DNA from: Sporosarcina sp. Marseille-Q4063
GTDB taxonomy: Bacteria; Bacillota; Bacilli; Bacillales_A; Planococcaceae
DNA: 64,000 nucleotides
Assembly (NCBI RefSeq): GCF_018309085.1
Contig: NZ_CP070502.1
Span: forward strand, 2,294,001-2,358,000
Reading direction: 5' to 3'
The translations under genes and the position numbers were made by a program. Positions 44,370-53,279 of the stretch are shown here, piece after piece (the stretch's first letter is position 1; each line of letters begins with the position of its first letter). The notes under the pieces were generated by a model. It was given only the letters and a program-made list of their open reading frames with translations, was not told the DNA's origin and searched no databases.

Positions 44370-45104
44370 TTAGCAACAGTTCACCGCATGTAAATATAAA
44401 TCCAGTGAAGACTCCACTTCTATCGCAACGAGGTTAATAAAATCATCATAGTTTTCAGTCGTATGCGCTTTATCTAATGCATTGTAATACGCTAAACGAT
44501 TTTCAACTTTAATAATCACGGGCGGGTATCCCGCTTTCATGAGCTCAAGATTTAGCAGCAACCGCGAAGTTCTTCCATTCCCATCGATAAATGGATGAAT
44601 GCCTACGAAAATCGCATGTAACATCGCCCCCCGAATAACCGCATGAAGATTTTGCGCTTCATCGTTGTACCAATTCATCAGCGACTCCATTTGTTCTTGA
44701 ATTTTAAAATGGGCTGGTGGCGTATGTTGTGCGCCTGAAATGTACACTTGTTGATTCCGATAAACGCCTGCATAGTCGTCTTCAATTCCCTTTAAGACAA
44801 GACGATGAAGATTTTTAATTTGCCACGCTGTTAAAGGTTCTTTATTTTGAACAATGTCTTCAACATATGAAATCGCATCCCGGTGATTAATCACCTCTAA
44901 ATGCTCACGCATTGTTTTGCCGCCGACTGTTATACCTTCTAATACTACTTTCGTTTCATTAATCGTTAATGTATTTCCTTCAATTGCGTTGGAGTTATAT
45001 GTCCACTCGAGAAACAACTTTTCGCGAAGACTTTTCAATGTATATTTGGGTAAAGGGCGCTTACTATCCAACAAACTCTTTTTTTGATCAATTTGTTCTA
45101 ACAT
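44370..45104 (-). CDS. Fic domain protein (predicted AMP-transferase, class II)
   Basis: Protein of 244 aa with the full Fic active-site motif HPFIDGNGRTSR (about residue 170), in which the His is catalytic. An N-terminal inhibitory helix of the S/T-x-x-x-E-G/N type is visible as SNAIEGN (about residue 38), placing it in class II Fic proteins that hold themselves in check. Such enzymes attach AMP (or a related group) to a hydroxyl side chain of a target protein. No antitoxin gene is adjacent, in keeping with built-in inhibition. The target is unknown. Confidence 0.9.
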   Translation of the reverse strand: MLEQIDQKKSLLDSKRPLPKYTLKSLREKLFLEWTYNSNAIEGNTLTINETKVVLEGITVGGKTMREHLEVINHRDAISYVEDIVQNKEPLTAWQIKNLHRLVLKGIEDDYAGVYRNQQVYISGAQHTPPAHFKIQEQMESLMNWYNDEAQNLHAVIRGAMLHAIFVGIHPFIDGNGRTSRLLLNLELMKAGYPPVIIKVENRLAYYNALDKAHTTENYDDFINLVAIEVESSLDLYLHAVNCC

Positions 45105-45230
45105 ACAGCCACCCCCTATTTCTTTTATTATTTGTACATTATCTTCGACATCCTACAATAAATACCTTCAAGAAGTTTCTGGCCTATTGATCACTGCATT
45201 CTTTCACATCAGAGCATTTTAATTTATCAT

Positions 45231-45848
45231 CTACTTTATAACTTCAATAAAATGTTTTAAAATCCGAGCTGTTAGCCCCCAGATTGTGTACTGCTCATAG
45301 TCAAAGAACCATTCTTCAATGGTATGCGTTCTCCATTGATATTCGGCACCGTTCGCAATTTTTTCAAAGGGGAAGTTTGCTGAAGGTGCAGGTTCTACAG
45401 ATACCGAATGCATATACGGCTCATAATTCATTAGCCAATCGACCGGCACTGTAAATATCTCTTCAACCTCTTCAGTGTTATAAGAATGAATAATTTGATC
45501 ATAGTCTATGACAGCGACAAACGGATAGACAACAAAGGTTGGGGAGGCAATATAAGGGCTCAACCCGCGTGTATGTGTGACCGTCTTTGGATCTATCCCC
45601 AACTCTTCATGTGTTTCACGTAAAGCAGCCGCCAATGGGGTTGGATCCGAGGCATCAATTCGACCACCTGGGAAACTAATGTCGCCAGGTTGCCTTCTCA
45701 TTGAGAATGAACGCACTTCGAAAAGAATATGCCATTCCCCGTTCACTTGGACTAACGGTATTAAAACAGCTGAACGAAACGCGGTGTCCTCTCCTATAAA
45801 TAGAGGCTGGCTTTTGTTTAGCTGGTTTTTCAGTTTATCTAAGAACAC
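45231..45848 (-). CDS. NUDIX hydrolase, CoA pyrophosphatase-like
   Basis: Protein of 205 aa with a NUDIX box of the CoA-pyrophosphatase (NudL/YeaB) type: GGRIDASDP, then LRETHEELGI, preceded by the family-typical VRSFSMRRQPGDISFPGG. This subfamily cleaves CoA and its derivatives to phosphopantetheine and 3',5'-ADP, controlling CoA pools. The ATG start gives normal length. Single gene, upstream of fic on the same strand. Confidence 0.87.
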   Translation of the reverse strand: MFLDKLKNQLNKSQPLFIGEDTAFRSAVLIPLVQVNGEWHILFEVRSFSMRRQPGDISFPGGRIDASDPTPLAAALRETHEELGIDPKTVTHTRGLSPYIASPTFVVYPFVAVIDYDQIIHSYNTEEVEEIFTVPVDWLMNYEPYMHSVSVEPAPSANFPFEKIANGAEYQWRTHTIEEWFFDYEQYTIWGLTARILKHFIEVIK

Positions 45849-45951
45849 AGAATTCTCCTCATTTCAATGATTATATTAGTACTATCGTATCACTAATAAA
45901 TTGATGAGTGAAGAAGAATAGAATTGTCGACAAAAATTTATTTTCAGTAAA

Positions 45952-46452
45952 TCAATCCCGGTAACGCATCGCCAATCCCTTCAAAAAGTTTCTAGCATAC
46001 CGATCGCCGCATTCCTTGTAATTTCGGTGCCCTTCTTTTCTTAGCACCGCGCTTAATTCGCTCTTTGATAAATCAGTCCCTGTGTCACTCAAGATATCTA
46101 GCATATCTTCGCTAGTAAGGGTAAGTGCAATTTTTACTTTCTTTAATAAGATATTATTCACGTTTCGATCATTCATCGTCAATTCGACTGGTTTTCCTGA
46201 ATCAGATGCGCCTCTTTTAAATGTGATTAAACCGTTTAAAAAGGACTCTAACATGTTGTTGTCTAGTTTTTTCTTATAGTCATTTTCTTGAAATTCTTCC
46301 TCATCCGCTTCATGACTTTTTACTTTGGATAAAATTGCTTGAACATCATCTTTTGTGATTTCAATGCCGCCTAGTCCGAAAACCTCAACCATTTCAGCAT
46401 CTTTTAGATCCAACGCATAGCGCAATCTCGTTAAAATATCATTATTATTCAT
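45952..46452 (-). CDS. DUF1456 (YehS-like) family protein
   Basis: Cytoplasmic protein of 166 aa made of two similar halves (about residues 1-75 and 90-166), each with an RYALDLKDAEMVEVF or VKIALTLTSEDMLDIL segment, the internal duplication typical of DUF1456 (E. coli YehS). The function is unknown in all members I know. It stands alone between the NUDIX and DUF4317 genes, all on the minus strand. Confidence 0.8.
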   Translation of the reverse strand: MNNNDILTRLRYALDLKDAEMVEVFGLGGIEITKDDVQAILSKVKSHEADEEEFQENDYKKKLDNNMLESFLNGLITFKRGASDSGKPVELTMNDRNVNNILLKKVKIALTLTSEDMLDILSDTGTDLSKSELSAVLRKEGHRNYKECGDRYARNFLKGLAMRYRD

Positions 46453-46548
46453 TATGTCACCAAAACCTTTCTAATTTATATTCTTTTTCATTTATGCTTC
46501 CCCGCGGCTGTATTACATATTACATCTTTTCAATATACGGATTTAAAT

Positions 46549-47739
46549 CTACTCCAGCAGCTCTTCTGAAAGCAGCGTGAACCCTTCAATCATCGTGTCT
46601 TCTTCTACCTCAATCAATAAGCAACGCTTGCCGTTGACATTGACCTGTCTGACGTATCTCAAGTCCTGCGGGCTAATGGCAATATTCGCGACTTTCGTTT
46701 GGATTTTAATTGATTTCGACGTATAACTTGGAACGACATGACTTGCTTTCAGTTCGTACGTCTCATCTTCAACCACTCTTTGGAAAGCCCTTTCCACTTT
46801 TTCCGTATTCACATCTTCCACACCGCTCGCCTTCAGCACGCGGGTAACCTCTGTCGTATCCAAAGTAGGAATGCTGTCTTCTACCTCTTCATCGTCCTCC
46901 ACTTCCAACATGCGCTGGATTTCATCATACACGCTTGCAAGGGTTTTTGTATCCACCTCATCACCAACAACCGATTTTACAATCTCCTCAAAAACAGCTT
47001 TATCATCGTCCGCTGTCATGATTTCTTCGCCGTTTAACACATTCTCAATAAATTGGTAGTCCGGTTTATTCGCTTTCCCAGCGGCATACAGGATGTGATT
47101 GACATCTGCCGCATTGTCCGTGAAACAAGGGAACAAAAATCCGCCAATTGGACTCGTTAGGTTGACGACAGGATCTAGCATCGTAGGTGACTTAAATTCC
47201 TTCTCGGTAAAATCAAATACAAGTGACCGTTTCGGTAGGACGGTCTGGTTCATACTACAGAGGATAAAAGGCGTGGTGTACACTTCATCCCGATCGGCGA
47301 TTTCTTCTTCATCACTACGGCGTTTCGTCGGTTTGAAATAATCGCCGCGAATGAAAGTGATAACCGTGTCCTTTTCATATTGAACGTCTTCGAACATCTT
47401 TCCAGCGATGCTTTGCATTGCCGCTTTCCATTCTTCAACATCCTTCGAATGGAGGCTTTCATATAAAAGCTGCTGTGTATGGTCTGTCTGCTCTTCCTCT
47501 GGACGCGTGAACTTCACTTCAAAAAGCTTAACACCCAATCTTCCACCTAAAACTTTTTTAAAATTTGTAAGAAACAACTCCTGCTGCTCCATATCTAATA
47601 GAGAAAATGATTGACTTTCCTCATGATAGATTTCACTGCTTTCCTGCCTGATATACACTTTGTAAATGTCAGCGATTTTCAGTAAATCAGTTTCCAACTT
47701 AAATTGCTTGCGAATCGCTGCAATATCTTTTTTGTTCAT
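46549..47739 (-). CDS. DUF4317 family protein
   Basis: Soluble protein of 396 aa starting MNKKDIAAIRKQFKLETDLL, a start pattern I associate with the Firmicutes DUF4317 family. No catalytic motif, signal peptide or membrane segment is visible. The middle contains an acidic stretch (VEDDEEVEDSIP, about residue 285) separating two domains. Function unknown. It lies between rlmH and the DUF1456 gene, but rlmH has its own terminator, so it is probably expressed separately. Confidence 0.75.
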   Translation of the reverse strand: MNKKDIAAIRKQFKLETDLLKIADIYKVYIRQESSEIYHEESQSFSLLDMEQQELFLTNFKKVLGGRLGVKLFEVKFTRPEEEQTDHTQQLLYESLHSKDVEEWKAAMQSIAGKMFEDVQYEKDTVITFIRGDYFKPTKRRSDEEEIADRDEVYTTPFILCSMNQTVLPKRSLVFDFTEKEFKSPTMLDPVVNLTSPIGGFLFPCFTDNAADVNHILYAAGKANKPDYQFIENVLNGEEIMTADDDKAVFEEIVKSVVGDEVDTKTLASVYDEIQRMLEVEDDEEVEDSIPTLDTTEVTRVLKASGVEDVNTEKVERAFQRVVEDETYELKASHVVPSYTSKSIKIQTKVANIAISPQDLRYVRQVNVNGKRCLLIEVEEDTMIEGFTLLSEELLE

Positions 47740-47791
47740 TTATAATTCCAACTCCCTTACTAGAATGAGTAGTCATATTGAATCTAAAATC

Positions 47792-47831
47792 AAAAAGAGC
47801 ATCCAAAGCCACTGTTTCACTTTAGACGCTC
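47792..47831 (-). terminator. Terminator after rlmH
   Basis: A 12-bp stem on the minus strand (47820-47831 with 47797-47808, two G-U wobbles) followed by T5, about 60 bp past the rlmH stop. Confidence 0.8.
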
Positions 47832-47889
47832 CCTTATTATAGCAATGTTTTTAATGATGACAGAAACATAATCAACTTAGAAACATTAT

Positions 47890-48369
47890 TTACTTATGAT
47901 AAGGTTCATTTTTCATGATTTTAAAGGCCCGGTAAACTTGCTCCATCAAAATGAGTTTCATCAATTGATGTGGAAACGTCATCTTTGAAAACGACAGGAG
48001 TTCATCTGATCTTTTGTAAATCGACTCATGCAATCCAAGCGATCCACCGATTACAAAAGAAACTTTACTTCGACCGTATGTCGCTAGCGACTCCAATCCA
48101 GCCGCTAACTCTTCCGAAGTTTTCATCTTCCCTTCAATCGCGAGTGCAATGACATAATCATTTTCACCGATTTTAGCCAGCAGTCGTTCGGCTTCTTTTT
48201 TCTTCACGATTTCCATATCCGCATCACTCAAGTTTTCAGGTGCTTTTTCATCGGCCACTTCAATAATACTTATTTTGGCATAAGGTTTTAGCCTTTTACT
48301 AAATTCTTCAATGCCCATTTTCATATATTTATCTCTTACTTTTCCCACAGTCGCAATTGTAATGTTCAT
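47890..48369 (-). CDS. rlmH: 23S rRNA (pseudouridine1915-N3)-methyltransferase
   Basis: SPOUT methyltransferase of 159 aa that methylates pseudouridine 1915 in helix 69 of 23S rRNA. The N-terminal [17 protein letters not shown] and the knot region [15 protein letters not shown], then [20 protein letters not shown] and the terminal PYHK, match the family closely. Its position left of the wal-htrA block is the standard Bacillales arrangement. Confidence 0.97.
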   Translation of the reverse strand: MNITIATVGKVRDKYMKMGIEEFSKRLKPYAKISIIEVADEKAPENLSDADMEIVKKKEAERLLAKIGENDYVIALAIEGKMKTSEELAAGLESLATYGRSKVSFVIGGSLGLHESIYKRSDELLSFSKMTFPHQLMKLILMEQVYRAFKIMKNEPYHK

Positions 48370-48448
48370 AAGTTATCCACCCTTTTTTTATTGTTACAAA
48401 CACATCTTATGCACATATCCACAGAAGTTATCTACATATGGTGCCCGA

Positions 48449-48613
48449 CTATTTGTTCGCCACAACATACAATGCAGACTCTTTACAGTATGTACACTTT
48501 GTGGATAACTTCTCAAATTCCGGTACCGCTTTCATTATCGGATAAACTTCTTCTTTTTCGATTAATTCATCAAGTGCTTGATCTATATGCATTTGACAGC
48601 TATAAATTTTCAA
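48449..48613 (-). CDS. CxxH/CxxC small protein (BA_5709-type family)
   Basis: Small protein of about 54 aa with a CQMH motif near the N-terminus and a CTYC motif near the C-terminus, the pairing that defines the CxxH/CxxC family found next to rlmH in Bacilli; zinc binding is likely. The frame opens at 48649, but starting at the TTG at 48613 gives MKIYSCQMH, the family-like N-terminus, with only a weak ribosome site. Function unknown. Confidence 0.75.
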   Translation of the reverse strand: MKIYSCQMHIDQALDELIEKEEVYPIMKAVPEFEKLSTKCTYCKESALYVVANK

Positions 48614-48794
48614 TTGCAACCCAACTTTCACACATTTTCTTTTGTACAAACTTATTCACAATTTCTGATAATTATCCACAATCAAGGAAATCTTGCAAAT
48701 AAATAGACGGAACAGCCATCACCTTCGCTACTCCGCCTATTTGTGGATAAGTTATTAAAGCCTTTTGAAACTAATCATCAATATGAGACTCTCG

Positions 48795-48920
48795 CGGAAT
48801 CAGCGAGACAGCTAAGACCCTGGACTGAGCGCAGCGAGGGAAGCGGCAGGGAAAGATTGAACTTTATCTTTCCGCTCTCCGCGCTCGCCCGCAGGAAAGC
48901 GAACGACGGAGCACTAAATC
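48795..48920 (+). repeat. Dispersed modular repeat element, copy B
   Basis: About 126 bp in the 340-bp gap before htrA, with no gene. It contains CGGAATCAGCGA, AAGACCCTG, then AAGCGGCAGGGAAAGAT, a hairpin (48850-48857 with 48866-48873), GCGCTCGCCCGCAGGAAAGCG and an end that recurs exactly, inverted, at 22648-22680. Copy C at 56108 shares these blocks in the same order and orientation. Confidence 0.85.
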
Positions 48921-48952
48921 ATCTTCAATGATTTTCCTATTTCGATAATCAA

Positions 48953-50224
48953 TTAAAACGAATTCCCATTTTCAAGCGTCATTTCAATCTCAAGCAATTG
49001 TCCTTCACGATATACCTTCATCGTCATCTTGTCGCCAACTTCTTTTACATTATACAGATGTTTTCGCAAGGCCACCATATCCTCAATTTTTTCTCCGTCC
49101 ATTTCAACAATGACATCATAACGTTGAACATCAGCTTTAGATGCTGGAGAATTTGGAACAACTTCATTTACGACAACGCCTTCTGTAACGTCATTCGGTA
49201 ATTTTAAGATGATCTGTTGCTGTGCAGGAATACTAGACAAATCGATTAATGTAACACCCATTGTCGGACGAATCACTTCGCCGTGCTGTTCTAGTTTTTC
49301 TATGATGGGAATCGCTAAATTTATTGGAATGGCAAGCCCGATTCCCTCGACTGTTTCCTGTGATATCTTCATTGAATTAATGCCGATTAACTGACCTGCC
49401 AAATTAATCAGTGCGCCCCCCGAATTTCCTGGATTAATTGCCGCATCCGTCTGTAAAACATCCGAATACCAATCAACTACGCCGTCTTGATTGAAATCGA
49501 TTGGAATTGAACGGTCTTTACCTGAAACGACACCAAGCGTCACTGAACCCGAAAACCCTAAGCCCAGTGGATTTCCGATTGCAATGACGGTTTCGCCTCG
49601 TTTTAATGCGTCAGAATCTCCAAACTGAGCAACCGCTTTTACATCGGTTGCATCGATTTCAATAACCGCCAAATCCGTCCACATATCGCCTCCGATGAGT
49701 CGACCTTCCGCCTTTGTTCCATCGTCAAAGGTAACCTCAAGCTCTTCTGCACCTTCGACAACATGATGATTTGTAACGATGTATGCTTTTCCATCTTGTT
49801 TTTTATAGATAACGCCTGATCCCGTTCCTGTTTCTTTCGTCGTTTCAGACGATGACCAGAAGTCGCGATTCGTCTGTAAATTTGTAACGCCAACGACTGC
49901 ATCTGTAACCGATTCAACGACTTCCGTAATGTCAGTATTAATATCAACGGATAATCGCTCTTCTTGCATGTCGTTATTTCTTTCACCAGTTTCAGTTAGT
50001 ACTTTATTCGAGGTGTTTCCAGTGGGAAGTAGAAGCCATACAAGTAGCGCACCGACAACCACTCCAAGTAATCCATAGATAAATCCGCCGCCTCTTCTGG
50101 GAGGTCGGGTTTCCCGTTTTAGAGGGCTTTCATATTCTGGTCTTTCTATTTCATGTGAATTTGATTCAGTGTTTTCTAATGATGTTTTTGGTTCATCCTT
50201 ATTGAATTCGTCCACACGCTTCAT
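48953..50224 (-). CDS. htrA: HtrA/DegP-family serine protease
   Basis: Membrane-anchored surface quality-control protease of 423 aa (HtrC/YyxA position next to wal). A single N-terminal helix (about 45-66) anchors it. The trypsin-like triad is intact: His in VTNHHVVEG, Asp in WTDLAVIE and Ser in NPGNSGGAL; one PDZ domain follows (about 325-415). The ATG at 50224 abuts its AAAGG; a GTG three codons in (50215) is a possible real start. It follows walJ after a terminator, so it can be expressed on its own. Confidence 0.93.
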   Translation of the reverse strand: MKRVDEFNKDEPKTSLENTESNSHEIERPEYESPLKRETRPPRRGGGFIYGLLGVVVGALLVWLLLPTGNTSNKVLTETGERNNDMQEERLSVDINTDITEVVESVTDAVVGVTNLQTNRDFWSSSETTKETGTGSGVIYKKQDGKAYIVTNHHVVEGAEELEVTFDDGTKAEGRLIGGDMWTDLAVIEIDATDVKAVAQFGDSDALKRGETVIAIGNPLGLGFSGSVTLGVVSGKDRSIPIDFNQDGVVDWYSDVLQTDAAINPGNSGGALINLAGQLIGINSMKISQETVEGIGLAIPINLAIPIIEKLEQHGEVIRPTMGVTLIDLSSIPAQQQIILKLPNDVTEGVVVNEVVPNSPASKADVQRYDVIVEMDGEKIEDMVALRKHLYNVKEVGDKMTMKVYREGQLLEIEMTLENGNSF

Positions 50225-50279
50225 CCTTTCTACTCTATCTCTAGTTAAACATACCCTTATTTACTCAAATATAACGAAA

Positions 50280-50328
50280 AAAACCTTACCAATAAGGGCG
50301 TTGGCAACAACTCCCCAGGCAAGGTTTT
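50280..50328 (-). terminator. Terminator after walJ
   Basis: On the minus strand AAAACCTTGCC pairs with GGTAAGGTTTT (one G-U), then a T-run. It starts 4 bp past the walJ stop and closes the walRKHIJ operon ahead of htrA. Confidence 0.8.
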
Positions 50329-50331
50329 CCC

Positions 50332-51120
50332 TCAAACTGGAACTAATTCAGTTGGCTCATCTGCATCCGTGTCAAAAAGATGAACATACTCACCTGCAAT
50401 GATTCCGCATGTTTCCAACGTTTGCGTAACACTCATCCTCGCTAGGTCTTTCATATTATTATCTTTACTTAAATGAGATAAGTATATTTTTGTTTCTTTC
50501 TCAAAAACAACTTCACTCATAGCAACTGCCGCATCTTCGTTTGATACATGACCGACATCACTTAAAATTCGTCGTTTGACAGACCATGGATAACGACCCA
50601 TTTGCAACATGCTGACATCATGATTGCTTTCGAAAACAAAAGTATCGGCTCCGCTAATTATACCTTTCATGCGATCGCTCACATAACCAGTGTCCGTAAT
50701 GATCGCAAGCTTTCGATCATTTTGATGAAAGGTGTAAAACATAGGATCCGCAGCATCATGCGAAACCGCGAAAGACTCAACGTCAAGACTTCCAAAGGAT
50801 TTAACAGTTTCCATGTCAAATTGAAAGCGTTGATCAAGCGGGATTTTCCCAACGAGTCCATCCATCGCTTTCCACGTCTTTTCATTTGCATAAATCGGAG
50901 TCCCGTACTTTCTTGCAATAACACCAAGTCCTTTTATATGGTCACTATGCTCATGTGTGACAAATATTCCATCCAAATCTTCCATTGAACGATTAATACT
51001 TGCAAAAAGGCTTTCTAGCTTTTTACCACTAAACCCGGCGTCTACTAAAAATCTATGTTCATCATTCTCTATAAATATTGCATTCCCGCTGCTTCCACTT
51101 GCGAGTACACTAAAACGCAT
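50332..51120 (-). CDS. walJ: MBL-fold metallo-hydrolase WalJ (YycJ)
   Basis: Metallo-beta-lactamase-fold protein of 262 aa and last member of the wal operon. The metal motif [10 protein letters not shown] (about residue 60), the N-terminal [13 protein letters not shown] and further ligands (SHDAADP, ITDTGYV) are intact. The family is linked to cell division/wall coordination and to 5' exonuclease-like activity. The frame opens at 51141; the ATG at 51120 follows AAGGGGA and is preferred. It follows walI by 1 bp. Confidence 0.93.
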   Translation of the reverse strand: MRFSVLASGSSGNAIFIENDEHRFLVDAGFSGKKLESLFASINRSMEDLDGIFVTHEHSDHIKGLGVIARKYGTPIYANEKTWKAMDGLVGKIPLDQRFQFDMETVKSFGSLDVESFAVSHDAADPMFYTFHQNDRKLAIITDTGYVSDRMKGIISGADTFVFESNHDVSMLQMGRYPWSVKRRILSDVGHVSNEDAAVAMSEVVFEKETKIYLSHLSKDNNMKDLARMSVTQTLETCGIIAGEYVHLFDTDADEPTELVPV

Positions 51121-51121
51121 A

Positions 51122-51976
51122 TCAAATATCCCCTTGATCATCTATTTCCAAGTCTTCAACATTCTCATCTATTTCTGGTTCTTCTAATTCTTCTTTAAAC
51201 TCGATAACTTTCCCATCCGTGGCATTGACAAAGTAGTTTTCAACTTCTTCATCCTCTAATTTTACACGAACATGCCAAGTCGGTGCAAACACTTGAGTTT
51301 TGGTTAATTGAATATGTGTGGAATAACCGAGTGAAATATCCATTACAGTTGAACCTTTTCTCAAGTAATCTTTGGAATACAATGTGTTTATTGCCTCAAT
51401 CGGCAATAAAATATCTTTTTTCTTATTGAAATTAATAAACTCTCCAAACATACTTTGCTCATAACTAATAATGTTTTCATCTTCATCCCAATGAATGATT
51501 AACATTGCGTTTTTGTTGAAAAAGATTGGATAGTCCTCAACCTTTTGAAAAAACGTAGCCTGTCTTTTTTCTTCATCGCGATTCCACAAAACATATTCCT
51601 TGCCATTCAACACATGTGATGCAAGAAATTGTGTAAACTGTTCTTCACTTTTCACATCTTTCAATGGATAAGGGACTTCCAACATCGAAATGAGATGAGC
51701 TTCATCGATAAACGTAAATTTTTGGTCGGTAAATTTTTTAAGTTTCTCTTCTGGAAATTCGGCTATCTCTGCTGATACATAATATGATTCATCAGGAAAC
51801 ACGGGAAGTTCACCATAAGATATATCTTCTAACCGCAACAATTCTTCAATCGATGTTTCCCCCATTACTTGTAGGCTTTGAGCGTCATTGTAACGATCTA
51901 AGTAAAGCGAATAGAGAAAAACATTTAAAATAGAAAATACGACGATAAGAATCGTTTTTGTTTTATTCCAATCCAA
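51122..51976 (-). CDS. walI: WalRK regulatory membrane protein WalI (YycI)
   Basis: Single-pass membrane protein of 284 aa: N-terminal helix ([21 protein letters not shown]) and a large extracellular domain of the YycI fold. With WalH it restrains the sensor kinase WalK through their membrane helices (shown in B. subtilis). The start is a TTG at 51976 with GGAGG eight bases upstream, within walH (14-bp overlap), so translation is coupled. The C-terminal tail is acidic ([15 protein letters not shown]). Confidence 0.93.
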   Translation of the reverse strand: MDWNKTKTILIVVFSILNVFLYSLYLDRYNDAQSLQVMGETSIEELLRLEDISYGELPVFPDESYYVSAEIAEFPEEKLKKFTDQKFTFIDEAHLISMLEVPYPLKDVKSEEQFTQFLASHVLNGKEYVLWNRDEEKRQATFFQKVEDYPIFFNKNAMLIIHWDEDENIISYEQSMFGEFINFNKKKDILLPIEAINTLYSKDYLRKGSTVMDISLGYSTHIQLTKTQVFAPTWHVRVKLEDEEVENYFVNATDGKVIEFKEELEEPEIDENVEDLEIDDQGDI

Positions 51977-53279
51977 TCATTTCACCTCCAAAATCTTCTG
52001 GTGAAAAGCGAATCCAATTGCCTTTAATTTTATAAAACCATGAAGGTTCTAGCATAAACAAATTCCGATTCATATCGTATTTCATAAAATACCCCGGAAT
52101 AATTTCCTCGACTAGACTACCATCGATTTCACCTGATTCAATCAACATTTTTGCAACATCAACACCCGATGGAAGGGAGACCGTTTCAGTTTCGGATGGT
52201 AAATTGGAATCTAATATATAATAGGGTCGTTTATAACGAAAAACCCGTTCATCTCCCCAAACTTGTTCAATCATTGTTGAAGTAGAATCACTAAAGACAG
52301 GCAATCCATGAACGTGAAGTTGAAACCTAACAGTACGGGACAACGGATTCATATTTGTTAATCTGTATTCATTCGACCACCCGCCATGCTCATTAATATA
52401 ATCAAATACATCGAGTAGCAATTCAGAAGGAATGGATACTTCATTCGTTTTGGCTGTTGGATGGAAATAATCTAGAATCTTCTTATCCGTATTGATAGAC
52501 ATTTGCGCATGATCGTCTTGAAACACCTCTGAGTTTGGCCCTACTTGACTGCGTCGCACTGCATTCGGATCATTAAATAGCGCATTTCTGAAACTTGATG
52601 GACTTATACTTTCCTCGTAATACGTATTTCGAATCATCTCCAATTGGTTAACAGGAATCATTAGTAAATGTTCATCATTTGTTTTAACTTCAGTGTATGC
52701 TGACAAGTTTTTACCCCTAACTAATAACGTTTGGTTAAACTTCTGCAAATCAGGAACATGAACTTGCGCACTATACCGCCATTTATGCAAACTACTTACA
52801 AAGTGCATATCCAACGTCGTATTTAATGAATTCCATTCAACAATTATTCGATCAAACGATGTTTCCGGTGCATCGTCAATTTTAACAATATCTTCAAAGA
52901 CACGTAGTGGAACTTCAGTGTGATAGTACAAGGTAAAACTATTTCTTTTTTTCAATAACAAATTCAATTTTCCTGCATCAAAGTTTTGATCTTTTAACAC
53001 GACATTTGATATCGTCCAATTCTTCATGGCTTTTGTAATATGTTCAATTTCAGCCGAATCCGTCGTTCCTGTTAAATTGTCTTCAAAACGGAATATTGAC
53101 TTATACGGTTTAATAACATCGTCAATGGTAGCCCGATTGGAAATTGAAATATCTACGGTTGGTTTTTGATCAATTGTTTTATAGTTTGGCGTATATGTCC
53201 AGATTGAAAAAGTTAAGGTAATACTTAGTGCAATGAGTAAGAAAAGAACAACCGACTTAATTATTTCAACTTGTTTCAT
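51963..53279 (-). CDS. walH: WalRK regulatory membrane protein WalH (YycH)
   Basis: Single-pass membrane protein of 438 aa: N-terminal helix (IIKSVVLFLLIALSITLTF) and an extracellular three-domain YycH region. It works with WalI to dampen WalK. The frame opens at a GTG (53285); the ATG at 53279 overlaps the walK stop in an ATGA arrangement and is the expected start. It overlaps walI by 14 bp. Length is normal for the family. Confidence 0.93.
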   Translation of the reverse strand: MKQVEIIKSVVLFLLIALSITLTFSIWTYTPNYKTIDQKPTVDISISNRATIDDVIKPYKSIFRFEDNLTGTTDSAEIEHITKAMKNWTISNVVLKDQNFDAGKLNLLLKKRNSFTLYYHTEVPLRVFEDIVKIDDAPETSFDRIIVEWNSLNTTLDMHFVSSLHKWRYSAQVHVPDLQKFNQTLLVRGKNLSAYTEVKTNDEHLLMIPVNQLEMIRNTYYEESISPSSFRNALFNDPNAVRRSQVGPNSEVFQDDHAQMSINTDKKILDYFHPTAKTNEVSIPSELLLDVFDYINEHGGWSNEYRLTNMNPLSRTVRFQLHVHGLPVFSDSTSTMIEQVWGDERVFRYKRPYYILDSNLPSETETVSLPSGVDVAKMLIESGEIDGSLVEEIIPGYFMKYDMNRNLFMLEPSWFYKIKGNWIRFSPEDFGGEMIGLE

